64,000 bases of DNA from Bacillus sp. UNC41MFS5. Lineage in GTDB: Bacteria > Bacillota > Bacilli > Bacillales_B > DSM-18226. The translations under genes and the position numbers were made by a program. The notes beneath the pieces were generated by a model. It saw only the letters and a program-made list of their open reading frames with translations, did not search any database and was not told where the DNA came from. The stretch is taken from NCBI RefSeq assembly GCF_000686805.1, contig NZ_KK366019.1:244470-308469 (forward strand), given 5' to 3'. Shown piece by piece: positions 53,179 through 60,773 of this stretch; position 1 is the first letter of the stretch, and the number at the start of each line of letters is the position of its first letter.

Positions 53179-53340
53179 CTATATATCTCTACCGGTTGCG
53201 CCTGGCGATTTATCGGTATTATCTTGATTATTATATTCTGCATCATTTAGCCCGGGTTTTTGATTTCTGTTTCCACCTAAATAGGCTGAACGATGCTCCT
53301 TTTGCTCTTGTCTGAATTTGTCAAAGTTTTCATTAACCAC
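53179..53340 (-). CDS. Small hydrophilic protein upstream of the APC permease
   Basis: A 53-residue reading frame beginning GTG 53340, five bases after AGAGGGG. It reads VVNENFDKFRQEQKEHRSAY then LGGNRNQKPG and ends GATGRDI. It is highly charged with no hydrophobic segment, likely disordered, and resembles the small spore or stress proteins of Bacillus in composition. No family is assigned. Spacing to the permease gene is short. Confidence 0.6.
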   Translation of the reverse strand: MVNENFDKFRQEQKEHRSAYLGGNRNQKPGLNDAEYNNQDNTDKSPGATGRDI

Positions 53341-53571
53341 ATAATCCCCTCTTTTCACCTAGTTTTGATATTTCTTAAGATACACGCCTGTCCATTTCTT
53401 ATTCAGTTAATAATTATTACTGTCGTTAGGTTTTTGATGGAATTAAATTTTCATTACATAATCAACCACGAAAAAAATGAAAATAGAAGAGAACGATAAT
53501 AACAAAAAATATAATGGTGAAATAGATGGAGCAATAAATCTTAGCGCTTTTCATTGAAAGGGGTTTATCAC

Positions 53572-54327
53572 ATGTTATCAACACAGCAGTTAGCTGAGTT
53601 ACGGTTACAATTGTTAAAAGAAAAGAGTGAGGTAAAAGAACATATAGAACAAAATGACCATTTTGGTTTAGAAAGAGGCTTCGGTCATGAGTCAATGGGG
53701 GAGTTATCCAGCTATGATAACCATCCAGCAGATGATGGAACAGAATTATTTGAGCGGGAGAAAGATATTGCTTTAAATGAACATTATCAATTTGAAATTA
53801 GGAATATAGATCACGCATTAGAAGCAATGGAAAATGGCACGTATGGAAATTGTGAGGTGTGCGGAAAAGAAATTCCACTAGAGCGTTTACAGGCATTACC
53901 AAATACAACCTATTGTATCGAGCACAGCCCCGATCAGGTTACTTCCCACAAGCGACCTGTAGAAGAAGGGGTGCTAATGCCTCCATTTGGTAAATTCGAT
54001 ATGGATGAAAAAGATGAGAACGTTGCTTTTGATGCAGAAGATTCTTGGCAGACTGTTGCAGCGTGGGGCACATCCGAGACTCCTTCCGATTTAGCCTTCC
54101 CACAGGATAGTTATAGTGATATCTATACTGAAGCAGACGAAAACATTAGCTATGTGGAGGACTATGAAAATTTTGTTGGAAATGACATGTATGGAAATAA
54201 TATCAAAGTTTATCCAAATCCTCAGCATGAAAGTTACGAAGATGCCCTTGATGAGGAAGGAATCATGACCAGTTTTGGCGATTTACCTGCCTTTGAACAC
54301 GACCCTTACGTTGATGATAATAAATAA
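53572..54327 (+). CDS. YteA-type DksA/TraR-family protein
   Basis: A 251-residue protein of the YteA/YocK sporulation-associated group. An N-terminal coiled coil (residues 4-35, LAELRLQLLKEKSEVKEHI) and the conserved SYDNHPADDGTELFEREKDI lead to a DksA-like zinc finger, NCEVCGKEI with later TTYCIEHS. The fourth ligand position is His, not Cys. A long acidic tail (residues 150-251) with VEEGVLMPPFG and DALDEEGIMTSFGDLPA completes it. A possible RNA polymerase-binding role comes only from the fold. ATG 53572 follows GAAAGGGG. Confidence 0.82.
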   Translation: MLSTQQLAELRLQLLKEKSEVKEHIEQNDHFGLERGFGHESMGELSSYDNHPADDGTELFEREKDIALNEHYQFEIRNIDHALEAMENGTYGNCEVCGKEIPLERLQALPNTTYCIEHSPDQVTSHKRPVEEGVLMPPFGKFDMDEKDENVAFDAEDSWQTVAAWGTSETPSDLAFPQDSYSDIYTEADENISYVEDYENFVGNDMYGNNIKVYPNPQHESYEDALDEEGIMTSFGDLPAFEHDPYVDDNK

Positions 54328-54340
54328 TGGGGACACAAAA

Positions 54341-54377
54341 AGAGAAAACAGCTTCCTTAGCGAGAGCTGTTTTCTCT
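54341..54377 (+). terminator. Intrinsic terminator after the yteA-like gene
   Basis: AGAGAAAACAGCT (54341-54353) pairs perfectly with AGCTGTTTTCTCT (54365-54377). Confidence 0.88.
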
Positions 54378-54476
54378 GATTTTCGCCGATAGGAAAGTAA
54401 ACTCTCCAATCAGGCATAAGTGCAACTACGCATCTGTCTTCGCCCTTAGGGGCTCGTCAGTCGGCGAGTTTTCTAA

Positions 54477-54692
54477 TTATTTATCATAGCCTTTTTGTGG
54501 GATTGGTATATCCTTACCGTTGACATCATCAATTACCGCACCAATTTCACCTTCAGTATAGGTGTCACTTGCTTGCTCATGCGTAGTCGCTATCCCGGCA
54601 GAAAGATCATCTGTTTCTTGATAATAACTTGGATGATAGAAACTGCCTGCGACTTCTTTCTTTGGATTTGCTTTCTGATTCTTATTTTCCAT
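54477..54692 (-). CDS. YozQ-like DUF4025 protein
   Basis: A 71-residue hydrophilic protein with LSAGIATTHEQASDTYTEGE, then IDDVNGKDIPIPQKGYDK, the pattern remembered for DUF4025/YozQ of Bacillus. It is likely a spore- or stress-associated small protein; function unknown. ATG 54692 lies seven bases after GGGAGGA. The longer frame to 54800 reads through the promoter region of the divergent gene and is rejected. Confidence 0.72.
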   Translation of the reverse strand: MENKNQKANPKKEVAGSFYHPSYYQETDDLSAGIATTHEQASDTYTEGEIGAVIDDVNGKDIPIPQKGYDK

Positions 54693-54792
54693 CCTGAATT
54701 CCTCCCTTTCAATGTTTGATACAAGGGTATTTTTTTCTTTTTTTAACAGGATTACTCCTAATAAAAAATAAATCTGCAATGGAGGTACCGTA

Positions 54793-54930
54793 ATGAACAA
54801 AAAAAATGAGTTTCCATCACGTGAAGAATTAGACGAGGCGTTTCATTTTCTCCATGATCAAATTAACAAAATATCTGTTGTTGAAGAAGTGGAAATGGTG
54901 AAAGAAGAAATAGAAGGCCAGGAAGGATAG
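54793..54930 (+). CDS. Small acidic helical protein
   Basis: A 45-residue protein, MNKKNEFPSREELDEAFHFL, then HDQINKISVVEEVEMVKEE. The strong ribosome binding site GGAGGT stands seven bases before ATG 54793. Predicted fully helical and acidic with a heptad-like pattern. It is divergent from the YozQ-like gene. No family is recognised, but the ribosome binding site and codon pattern make it credible. Confidence 0.6.
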   Translation: MNKKNEFPSREELDEAFHFLHDQINKISVVEEVEMVKEEIEGQEG

Positions 54931-55052
54931 TTACTTACATAATTTGCCTGACAGCAACATAGCTTGAAGCAGGCAAGACTTTTTCTCTAGACCCATCATG
55001 GCTGCATTTGCTATGATTTCTAGAGGTATTTTTAAAGGTGGTTTACGTATTT

Positions 55053-55949
55053 ATGGAAATGAGAGAAACCTTGGCTAAAAAAGTGGCGTGGATTAGTGTA
55101 ATTAGTAACATTATTCTTACATTAGGAAAAATAATCATTGGATTGGTTGGAAATAGTGACGCAGTTTTCGCAGATGGGATTCATTCAGCTGCAGATGTGT
55201 TTGCATCAGTGATTGTCTTGTTAGTCATAAAAATTGCAAATAAGCCAGCCGATGATGAACATCCATATGGACATGGAAAGGCAGAAGTCATAGTTTCTGG
55301 GATTATCGGGATATTGCTCTTTCTTGTTGCCATTTATGTGGTTTACGAAGGGATTAGCGGTTTCTTTCATGAAGTGGAATCACCGAGTTTTCTGGCGATG
55401 TGGGTGGCCCTCTTTTCATATGTGACTAAGGTTATTTTGTATCGAAGTTCGTTAAAAGTGGCAAAAGAAAATAAGAGTAAAGCGGTCGAGGCCATTGCAT
55501 TTGATCACAAAGCAGATATTGTGGCATCAATAGCTGCTGCAATCGGGGTGCTCCTTTCGATTGCCGGCAGCCGTTTCGATATTCACTTTTTATTATACGG
55601 GGATAAGGCCGCTAGTATTTTTGTCGCTTATTTAATTTTTAAAATTGCTAAGGAAATGTTAACCGAAGCATTTGATATCTTACTGGAGCGGAACATTGAT
55701 ACAGAGACACTGCAGGAATACGTTGCAGTTGTGAAGGAATTCAATGAAGTAAAACGAATTGACCGCATTAGAGCGAGAGAACTGGGTCATTATGTATTGG
55801 TGGATTTACGGATTGCGATTGATCATGATAAAACCATTAAGCAGGGGCACGACCTGGCAAAAGCAATTAAACAAAAACTGATGGATAAGAACGATAACAT
55901 TCAGGAAGTTTTGATCCATTTAAATCCCTTTTTTGAAGAAGATGAATAA
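55053..55949 (+). CDS. Cation diffusion facilitator transporter
   Basis: A 298-residue CDF antiporter with six helices and a C-terminal metal-sensing domain. Zinc/manganese site residues appear in DAVFADGIHSAADVFAS (helix 2, near 36) and AIAFDHKADIVASIAAA (helix 5, near 148). HPYGHGKAEVI (near 71) is the loop signature. It exports Mn, Zn or Fe. The closest remembered B. subtilis relatives are the manganese exporters MneP and MneS. ATG 55053 is used; ATG 55059 and GTG 55038 are in frame. A CorA-type transporter follows downstream. Confidence 0.86.
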   Translation: MEMRETLAKKVAWISVISNIILTLGKIIIGLVGNSDAVFADGIHSAADVFASVIVLLVIKIANKPADDEHPYGHGKAEVIVSGIIGILLFLVAIYVVYEGISGFFHEVESPSFLAMWVALFSYVTKVILYRSSLKVAKENKSKAVEAIAFDHKADIVASIAAAIGVLLSIAGSRFDIHFLLYGDKAASIFVAYLIFKIAKEMLTEAFDILLERNIDTETLQEYVAVVKEFNEVKRIDRIRARELGHYVLVDLRIAIDHDKTIKQGHDLAKAIKQKLMDKNDNIQEVLIHLNPFFEEDE

Positions 55950-56022
55950 ATTTAGGAAAAACTCCTTTGTACTTTAAGTGATTAGGGTTTATGATAGGAT
56001 AGGAAATATAAAAAGTTAGAGG

Positions 56023-56129
56023 GAGTTGATATTTTTGAGTTATTCCGTAGACCCGGACCCAAGTAGTAGGTGTGGGGAAGTCAATGTGATCTTTGAATGG
56101 ATTGAAATGAATAGCAAGAATATCAACTC
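56023..56129 (+). promoter_or_regulatory. Long-range inverted repeat spanning the corA leader ORF
   Basis: GAGTTGATATT (56023-56033) and AATATCAACTC (56119-56129) are perfect 11-bp complements 85 bp apart. The left arm contains part of the leader ORF's ribosome binding site. The right arm lies inside the end of that ORF, 50 bp before corA. This would allow translation-dependent RNA switching. Confidence 0.5.
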
Positions 56130-56163
56130 TAGAAAAGGTTGTTGGCTTCCTCGAACAAAGTGA
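56035..56163 (+). CDS. Possible 42-codon leader ORF before corA
   Basis: TTG 56035, nine bases after GGGAG, opens MSYSVDPDPSSRCGEVNVIF, then EWIEMNSKNINSRKGCWLPR and ends at TGA 56161-56163, 16 bp before corA. It has no membrane helix. Its stop overlaps the start of corA's ribosome binding region (GAGTGAGGAGG), so it could be a regulatory leader peptide or a small cotranslated protein. No family is recognised. The inverted repeat around it supports a regulatory role. Confidence 0.42.
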   Translation: MSYSVDPDPSSRCGEVNVIFEWIEMNSKNINSRKGCWLPRTK

Positions 56164-56179
56164 GTGAGGAGGTTAAGTC

Positions 56180-57118
56180 ATGCTGGAAATTTTTAAAAGT
56201 ACAGAGACAAAAGTTTTAGAAACGGTTGATGTAATATCAAAAGGGTGCTGGGTTAATATGTATTCCCCAACCCAAGAAGAAATCAATAAGGTGTCAATGG
56301 AAGCCCAAGTCGATGTAGATATCATTAAAGATGCTCTCGATGATGAGGAACGTCCGAGGATTGAACGAGACGATGGCCGCGTGTATATCATTGTCGATTT
56401 TCCCTATATCGTTCATGATGAAAATGGCTTTGCTGGATATGAAACCATCCCGATCGGCATTATTCTAACCGATGACTGTATCATTACGGTTTCCTTAAAA
56501 GATACCCCCATTTTAGAAGAATTTCGGAAAAACAGAGTAAAAGAGTTTTTTACTTTTAAAAAGACACGTTTTGCTTTGCAAATATTGTTCGTTATTTCTT
56601 CGTATTATTTACGTTACTTAAAACAAATTAACAAGAAAACCAATGAAATTGAACATGTCGTTCATCAGTCATTAAAAAATAAAGAGTTGTTTGCCTTTCT
56701 TGCATTAGAGAAAAGTTTGGTTTACTTTACGACTTCCCTAAAGTCAAATAAGGTTGTCCTCGATAAGATCTTGCGATTTAATTATCTAAAAATGTACGAA
56801 GAAGACAAGGACTTATTAGAAGACGTGATTATTGAAAAAACACAGGCGATTGAGATGGCCGAAACCTATCGTTCCATTTTAACTGGAATGATGAATGCCT
56901 TCGCATCCATTATTTCAAATAACCTAAACATCGTCATGAAGTTCTTAACTTCGATTACCATTATCTTATCCTTTCCAACAATGGTGGCGAGCTTTTATGG
57001 GATGAATGTTGATATCCCCCTGCAGCACGCTACCCATTCGTATGCCATACCACTAGTAATCTCGGCATTTTTAACGAGTTTAACAGCTTTTATTTTTTGG
57101 AAAAAGAAATATTTTTAG
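56180..57118 (+). CDS. corA: CorA-family Mg2+/Co2+ transporter
   Basis: A 312-residue channel-forming transporter. A large cytosolic alpha/beta N-terminal domain (residues 1-240, with DDEERPRIERDDGRVYIIVD near 54) precedes two C-terminal helices. The family's YGMN motif is at the end of the first (MVASFYGMNVDIP near 272), and the second ends KKKYF. Pentamers import magnesium. ATG 56180 follows GAGGAGG. It is preceded by a short ORF that may regulate it, and followed by a terminator. Confidence 0.92.
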   Translation: MLEIFKSTETKVLETVDVISKGCWVNMYSPTQEEINKVSMEAQVDVDIIKDALDDEERPRIERDDGRVYIIVDFPYIVHDENGFAGYETIPIGIILTDDCIITVSLKDTPILEEFRKNRVKEFFTFKKTRFALQILFVISSYYLRYLKQINKKTNEIEHVVHQSLKNKELFAFLALEKSLVYFTTSLKSNKVVLDKILRFNYLKMYEEDKDLLEDVIIEKTQAIEMAETYRSILTGMMNAFASIISNNLNIVMKFLTSITIILSFPTMVASFYGMNVDIPLQHATHSYAIPLVISAFLTSLTAFIFWKKKYF

Positions 57119-57147
57119 AAACCAGTCCTTATATGGGCTGGTTTTTT
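57119..57147 (+). terminator. Intrinsic terminator after corA
   Basis: AACCAGTCC (57120-57128) pairs with GGGCTGGTT (57135-57143), one mismatch, followed by T. Confidence 0.82.
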
Positions 57148-57268
57148 AATAAAAAAATAAAAATTTTCCCAACTTATTAGTTCGGCTCGTTTGATATATA
57201 ATCGAGATATTTTGAATAGGATTTAAATATTAGCAAGTGCTGCTACTATTGTTGGGGGGAGTTTCTTA

Positions 57269-58528
57269 TTGAAGAAAAGTAGAATAGTAGGCTCTGTACT
57301 ACTTAGTTTCATCATGGGAATTTCAATGTTTGCGACCGCTACATTCGGGCAACAAACAAACGGTCAGGAAACTTATCGTGTATTAATTCAAGGCCCCGCC
57401 TCTGAAAAGGCAAAAGCAAAGGCGAGCTATGGAGCCCGCTGGGATTTTGAAAGTAAGGGATTTACAACAACCGTTAATGCACATCAATATCAAGCCCTTT
57501 TAAACAACAAGAATTTAACCATTGAGAGATTACCAGAATTACAGTTCATATCTAAGACTGAATTAGCGGCAAAGCCAGGCGGGACAACAACTTCAGGACC
57601 TAGTGATCAAACGCCATGGGGAATTCAAGCCATTTATAATGATCAAGCGATTGCGAGAACTTCAGGTGGAAACGGAATTAAGGTAGCGGTCCTTGATACG
57701 GGTGTCAATGTAAATCATGTGGATTTAAAGAGCAATGTTGAACAATGTAAGGATTTTTCCCAAAATAAAGTCTCGTTGGTTGAGGGAAGTTGTTCGGATG
57801 GAAATGGACATGGAACACATGTCTCCGGAACGGTTTTGGCCAACGGCGGAACTGGTCAGGGAATTTACGGGGTAGCACCAGAGGCGAAACTTTGGTCCTA
57901 TAAAGTGTTAAACAACCGTGGCAGTGGCTATTCCGATGATATTGCTGCAGCCATTCGCAAGGTAGCGGACGAAGCGACCAGCAATGGATCAAAAGTCATT
58001 ATTTCGATGTCGCTCGGGTCAAGCACAAAGGATTCCCTCATCTCGAGTGCAGTTGATTATGCCTATGGAAAAGGTGTATTAATTATTGCTGCTGCAGGAA
58101 ATGACGGTCCTGGCACCAACACGATTGGCTATCCTGGGGCACTAGTAAATGTGGTTGCAGTTGCCGCCCTGGAAAACGTTCAGGAAAATGGCACCTATCG
58201 TGTGGCAGACTTTTCATCGCGTGGAAATCAAAATACAGATGGTGACTTTGTAATTCAAGAGCGGGATGTGGAGGTTTCTGCACCAGGAAGGGCAATTGAG
58301 TCTACTTGGAAAGATGGAAGTTACAACACCATTAGTGGAACATCGATGGCAACGCCGCATGTATCTGGGCTTGCAGCAAAGATTTGGTCTGCTAACCTTT
58401 CCCTGACAAATAGCCAGCTTCGATCAGAGCTTCAAAATCGTGCAAGGAGTAATGATATTTTGGGCGGGAGCGGATCAGCAACAGGTGATGATTACGCATC
58501 AGGCTTTGGCTTTCCGAGGGTCAAGTAA
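57269..58528 (+). CDS. Secreted subtilisin-like serine protease (S8)
   Basis: A 419-residue protease. A signal peptide (residues 1-28, to FGQ) and an I9-type propeptide (about 34-100) precede the S8 domain. The triad is D143 (AVLDTGVN), H181 (GNGHGTHVSG) and S359 (SGTSMATPHVSG), with oxyanion N278 (AAAGNDG). CSDGNG and the Cys pair C160/C175 resemble psychrophile-type subtilases. The start is TTG 57269 after GGGGGGAG. It lies directly upstream of an RRNPP-type regulator and its candidate peptide, as protease genes do in known NprR loci, so it is a likely regulatory target. Confidence 0.9.
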   Translation: MKKSRIVGSVLLSFIMGISMFATATFGQQTNGQETYRVLIQGPASEKAKAKASYGARWDFESKGFTTTVNAHQYQALLNNKNLTIERLPELQFISKTELAAKPGGTTTSGPSDQTPWGIQAIYNDQAIARTSGGNGIKVAVLDTGVNVNHVDLKSNVEQCKDFSQNKVSLVEGSCSDGNGHGTHVSGTVLANGGTGQGIYGVAPEAKLWSYKVLNNRGSGYSDDIAAAIRKVADEATSNGSKVIISMSLGSSTKDSLISSAVDYAYGKGVLIIAAAGNDGPGTNTIGYPGALVNVVAVAALENVQENGTYRVADFSSRGNQNTDGDFVIQERDVEVSAPGRAIESTWKDGSYNTISGTSMATPHVSGLAAKIWSANLSLTNSQLRSELQNRARSNDILGGSGSATGDDYASGFGFPRVK

Positions 58529-58536
58529 ATCCTTGA

Positions 58537-58572
58537 AAAGGGTCATCAGGGCGTTGTACCTGATGGCCCTTT
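58537..58572 (+). terminator. Intrinsic terminator after the subtilase
   Basis: AAAGGGTCATCAGG (58537-58550) pairs with CCTGATGGCCCTTT (58559-58572), one wobble. Confidence 0.85.
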
Positions 58573-58672
58573 ATCATAAAGTCAAAATTTTTGAAATAAT
58601 ATGAAAAACACTATCGGGAGTACTCTGTTTGATGTAAAATTAAAGAAAAAGAAAGGTTAGTCTGGTGGCAAT

Positions 58673-59893
58673 ATGGAATATGGAGCCCTGATTAAATTCT
58701 ATCGAACGCAAAGAGGAATAACACAGGCAGAGCTTTCTAAGGGAATTTGCTCTGTCCCGCATTTAAGTAAAATTGAAAACAACTCAAAAGAGGCAAATAA
58801 AGGGACGATCGCTCTATTACTAAAGCGTCTAAATATCGGACTCGAAGAGATGGAGGAGCAGGAAGAAGAAATCAAATCCTTATTAAAAGGACTTGACGAG
58901 AAGATTAACTTTTATCTTAGAAATGAAATAGAAGAATATTATCAAAAACTTATGGATATTGAACACCTAATCCCATTCTCTCAATATATTTATATCTACG
59001 AACTATATAAGTTCCGCTATTTAATTTTTAAAGGCCAAGTGGATGAAGCGGATGGTCAACGAGCGCTTTTATATAAGCAAAAGAAAAATTTTTCCCAACA
59101 TGAAGACTATTTATTTCGCTATTTTAATGCGATATTCTTAATGTGGAAGGGTCAATTTCAAACGGCAGATGAAATCCTTGATGCCTTACATTCAGAAAAC
59201 AATAAAGAAACAACCAGTGGCGAATTTCTGTACCATCGATCCCTTGTAAAAAGTTCACTAGAGCTTTCAGGACATGCCATCCATTTTGGAAAAATGGCAC
59301 TGCAAATATTCATGAATCAGCACAACTTCATCAGAATACTCCACACACTTATGCTGTTAGGTATTAATTATACCCATTCCAATATTTACGAAGAAGCACA
59401 AGAGTGTTTTCAACATTTAATCCGCAATGCAGAAATACTAAGAAAAGATAAATTACTTCCCCAAATCTATCATAATATGGGCCATTTGCAATTTAAAATG
59501 AAAAATGCAAAGAAAGCACTAAACTATTATGAAAAAAGTTTGGCGCTTCAGCCAACCAAAAACCATCATTACCTAGTGACGTTATATGCAATTGGAGAGC
59601 TTCACCATTCTCTGAAATCATTAGAGAAAGCAAAGCTTTGTTTCCAAGAAGTGAACCTTCTCTCAAAAGAATTGTCTGCCAAAAAATATCGTATCTTAGC
59701 TGACTTTTATCTCCTTCTTCTAACCTCACCTGTAAAAGCATTTAAATATTTGGAAGGGAAAGTCATTCCCTATCTAGAAGAGGAAAATGAACATAGTGAT
59801 GACTTAACACATTTTTATAAAATGCTTGCCGACTATTACTCTCAAAAGGGTGTGGTGATCGCTGCAGTGAAATATTTAAATAAAATAATTTAA
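58673..59893 (+). CDS. RRNPP-family peptide-responsive regulator (NprR/PlcR-like)
   Basis: A 406-residue protein. An N-terminal XRE helix-turn-helix (residues 5-58: GALIKFYRTQRGITQAELSK, then GICSVPHLSKIENN) is followed by about 340 residues of TPR-like helical repeats. Clear TPR signatures are HNMGHLQFKMKNAKKALNYY near 263 and TLYAIGELHHSLKSLEKAKL near 302. This is the architecture of NprR, PlcR and other RRNPP quorum-sensing receptors, which bind an imported peptide in the TPR groove. A signal-peptide-bearing 49-residue ORF starts 18 bp after its stop. ATG 58673 follows a weak GAAAGG ribosome binding site. Confidence 0.85.
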   Translation: MEYGALIKFYRTQRGITQAELSKGICSVPHLSKIENNSKEANKGTIALLLKRLNIGLEEMEEQEEEIKSLLKGLDEKINFYLRNEIEEYYQKLMDIEHLIPFSQYIYIYELYKFRYLIFKGQVDEADGQRALLYKQKKNFSQHEDYLFRYFNAIFLMWKGQFQTADEILDALHSENNKETTSGEFLYHRSLVKSSLELSGHAIHFGKMALQIFMNQHNFIRILHTLMLLGINYTHSNIYEEAQECFQHLIRNAEILRKDKLLPQIYHNMGHLQFKMKNAKKALNYYEKSLALQPTKNHHYLVTLYAIGELHHSLKSLEKAKLCFQEVNLLSKELSAKKYRILADFYLLLLTSPVKAFKYLEGKVIPYLEEENEHSDDLTHFYKMLADYYSQKGVVIAAVKYLNKII

Positions 59894-59911
59894 GTTTAGG
59901 AGGCAATTTTA

Positions 59912-60061
59912 ATGAAAAAGTTTGTTGTCCTATTGTTCTCAATCTCACTGATTGCACTTTTCGCTACCACAAAGGATGTGAAAGTGTCAACTTCATATGA
60001 TGTGGCCATTTCAACAGAAGATAATGTGTTAAACCATCCCATTCAACCGCCAATTGGCTGA
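59912..60061 (+). CDS. Candidate quorum-sensing propeptide (NprX/PapR-like)
   Basis: A 49-residue protein with a strong ribosome binding site (AGGAGGC). The N-terminus is a Sec-type signal (KKFVVLLFSISLIALFATT), a polar middle follows, and the C-terminus is NHPIQPPIG. Size, signal, and position right after a TPR-HTH regulator all match propeptides such as NprX, whose C-terminal octapeptide is cut out after export and re-imported. A proline-rich C-terminus ending in IG is reminiscent of the NprX ending (PDIVG, from memory). The mature signal is probably the last 5 to 9 residues. Confidence 0.75.
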   Translation: MKKFVVLLFSISLIALFATTKDVKVSTSYDVAISTEDNVLNHPIQPPIG

Positions 60062-60065
60062 TTGT

Positions 60066-60094
60066 AAATCCCTGAACCTATCAGGGATTTTTTT
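60066..60094 (+). terminator. Intrinsic terminator after the regulator-peptide pair
   Basis: AAATCCCTGA (60066-60075) pairs perfectly with TCAGGGATTT (60081-60090), followed by T. Confidence 0.9.
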
Positions 60095-60156
60095 ATTTTA
60101 TTAGGGCATGCTAATGACATGTGTTTTTTATTTTGGAGTACATGAAGGAGGAAATC

Positions 60157-60555
60157 ATGAAATCATTTGTTGTCGGATTCCATCAAGAAGATAATGTAGA
60201 TAGCATGCAAATTCAGAAACTAAGCCAGGACGATTTTACGAAAGCAACAGAAGGTGGGACAAGGCATTTATTCGAGCTCGACACAAACATTGGCCTATTT
60301 GTGTTTTTTGATGCAGAAGATGTGGATGGGGACCTCTCATACATGGTATTGCAATATGAAGAAGACAATGAAGACCCAGTCGGCTGCTACTCCTTCCAAT
60401 TGAAGGACTTTTATGAATTCATGGCGTTGTTCTTAAATGATATGGAATTTAACGAAGAACCAGACGATGAAGATCAAGAAGAATATGGCCCGATTCATCA
60501 TTTAGCCCATCTATTGTTCCATGTCGTCGAAGAAGGCAAGGACATTGAGGTTTAA
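60157..60555 (+). CDS. Acidic cytosolic protein of unknown function
   Basis: A 132-residue, strongly acidic soluble protein (MKSFVVGFHQEDNVDSMQIQ start; a run of D/E near residues 103-114; HHLAHLLFHVVEEG near the end). No signal peptide, membrane helix or known motif. ATG 60157 follows GAAGGAGGA; the longer frame from 60121 has no ribosome binding site. It stands alone between two terminators. No family is recognised. Confidence 0.72.
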   Translation: MKSFVVGFHQEDNVDSMQIQKLSQDDFTKATEGGTRHLFELDTNIGLFVFFDAEDVDGDLSYMVLQYEEDNEDPVGCYSFQLKDFYEFMALFLNDMEFNEEPDDEDQEEYGPIHHLAHLLFHVVEEGKDIEV

Positions 60556-60574
60556 AAAGCGGAGTTATTGATTG

Positions 60575-60600
60575 AGGACACCTATTTTAGGTGTCCTTTA
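60575..60600 (+). terminator. Intrinsic terminator after the acidic protein gene
   Basis: AGGACACCTA (60575-60584) pairs perfectly with TAGGTGTCCT (60588-60597) around TTT. Confidence 0.85.
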
Positions 60601-60650
60601 TTCGTTTTTGACCGCTAATTTTCGGCGCTGGAGATGAGTATATGTGTTTT

Positions 60651-60755
60651 ATCAGCGAATTTTTATAGTCTATCAGCGAATTTTGGCTTTCAATCAGCGA
60701 ATATTTGTGTTCAATCAGCGAATTTTGCTATTCTATCGGCGAATGATATATTCCA
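60651..60755 (+). repeat. 21-bp tandem array, left of the NERD gene
   Basis: Five units start at 60651, 60672, 60693, 60714 and 60735, an exact 21-bp period. Each begins ATCAGCGAATTT (last one ATCGGCGAATGA) followed by a variable T-rich 9 bp. The array shares its first 33 or so bases almost exactly with the array at 61854. The plus strand is open in a frame giving heptads of the type YQRIxxx. Confidence 0.85.
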
Positions 60756-60773
60756 TTGATATTCATCTGAAAA

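Noticed and set aside
58590..58660. PlcR-box-like sequence before the RRNPP regulator
   Set aside because: A TTGAAATAATATGAAAAAC stretch recalls the PlcR box but is not palindromic as the consensus requires.
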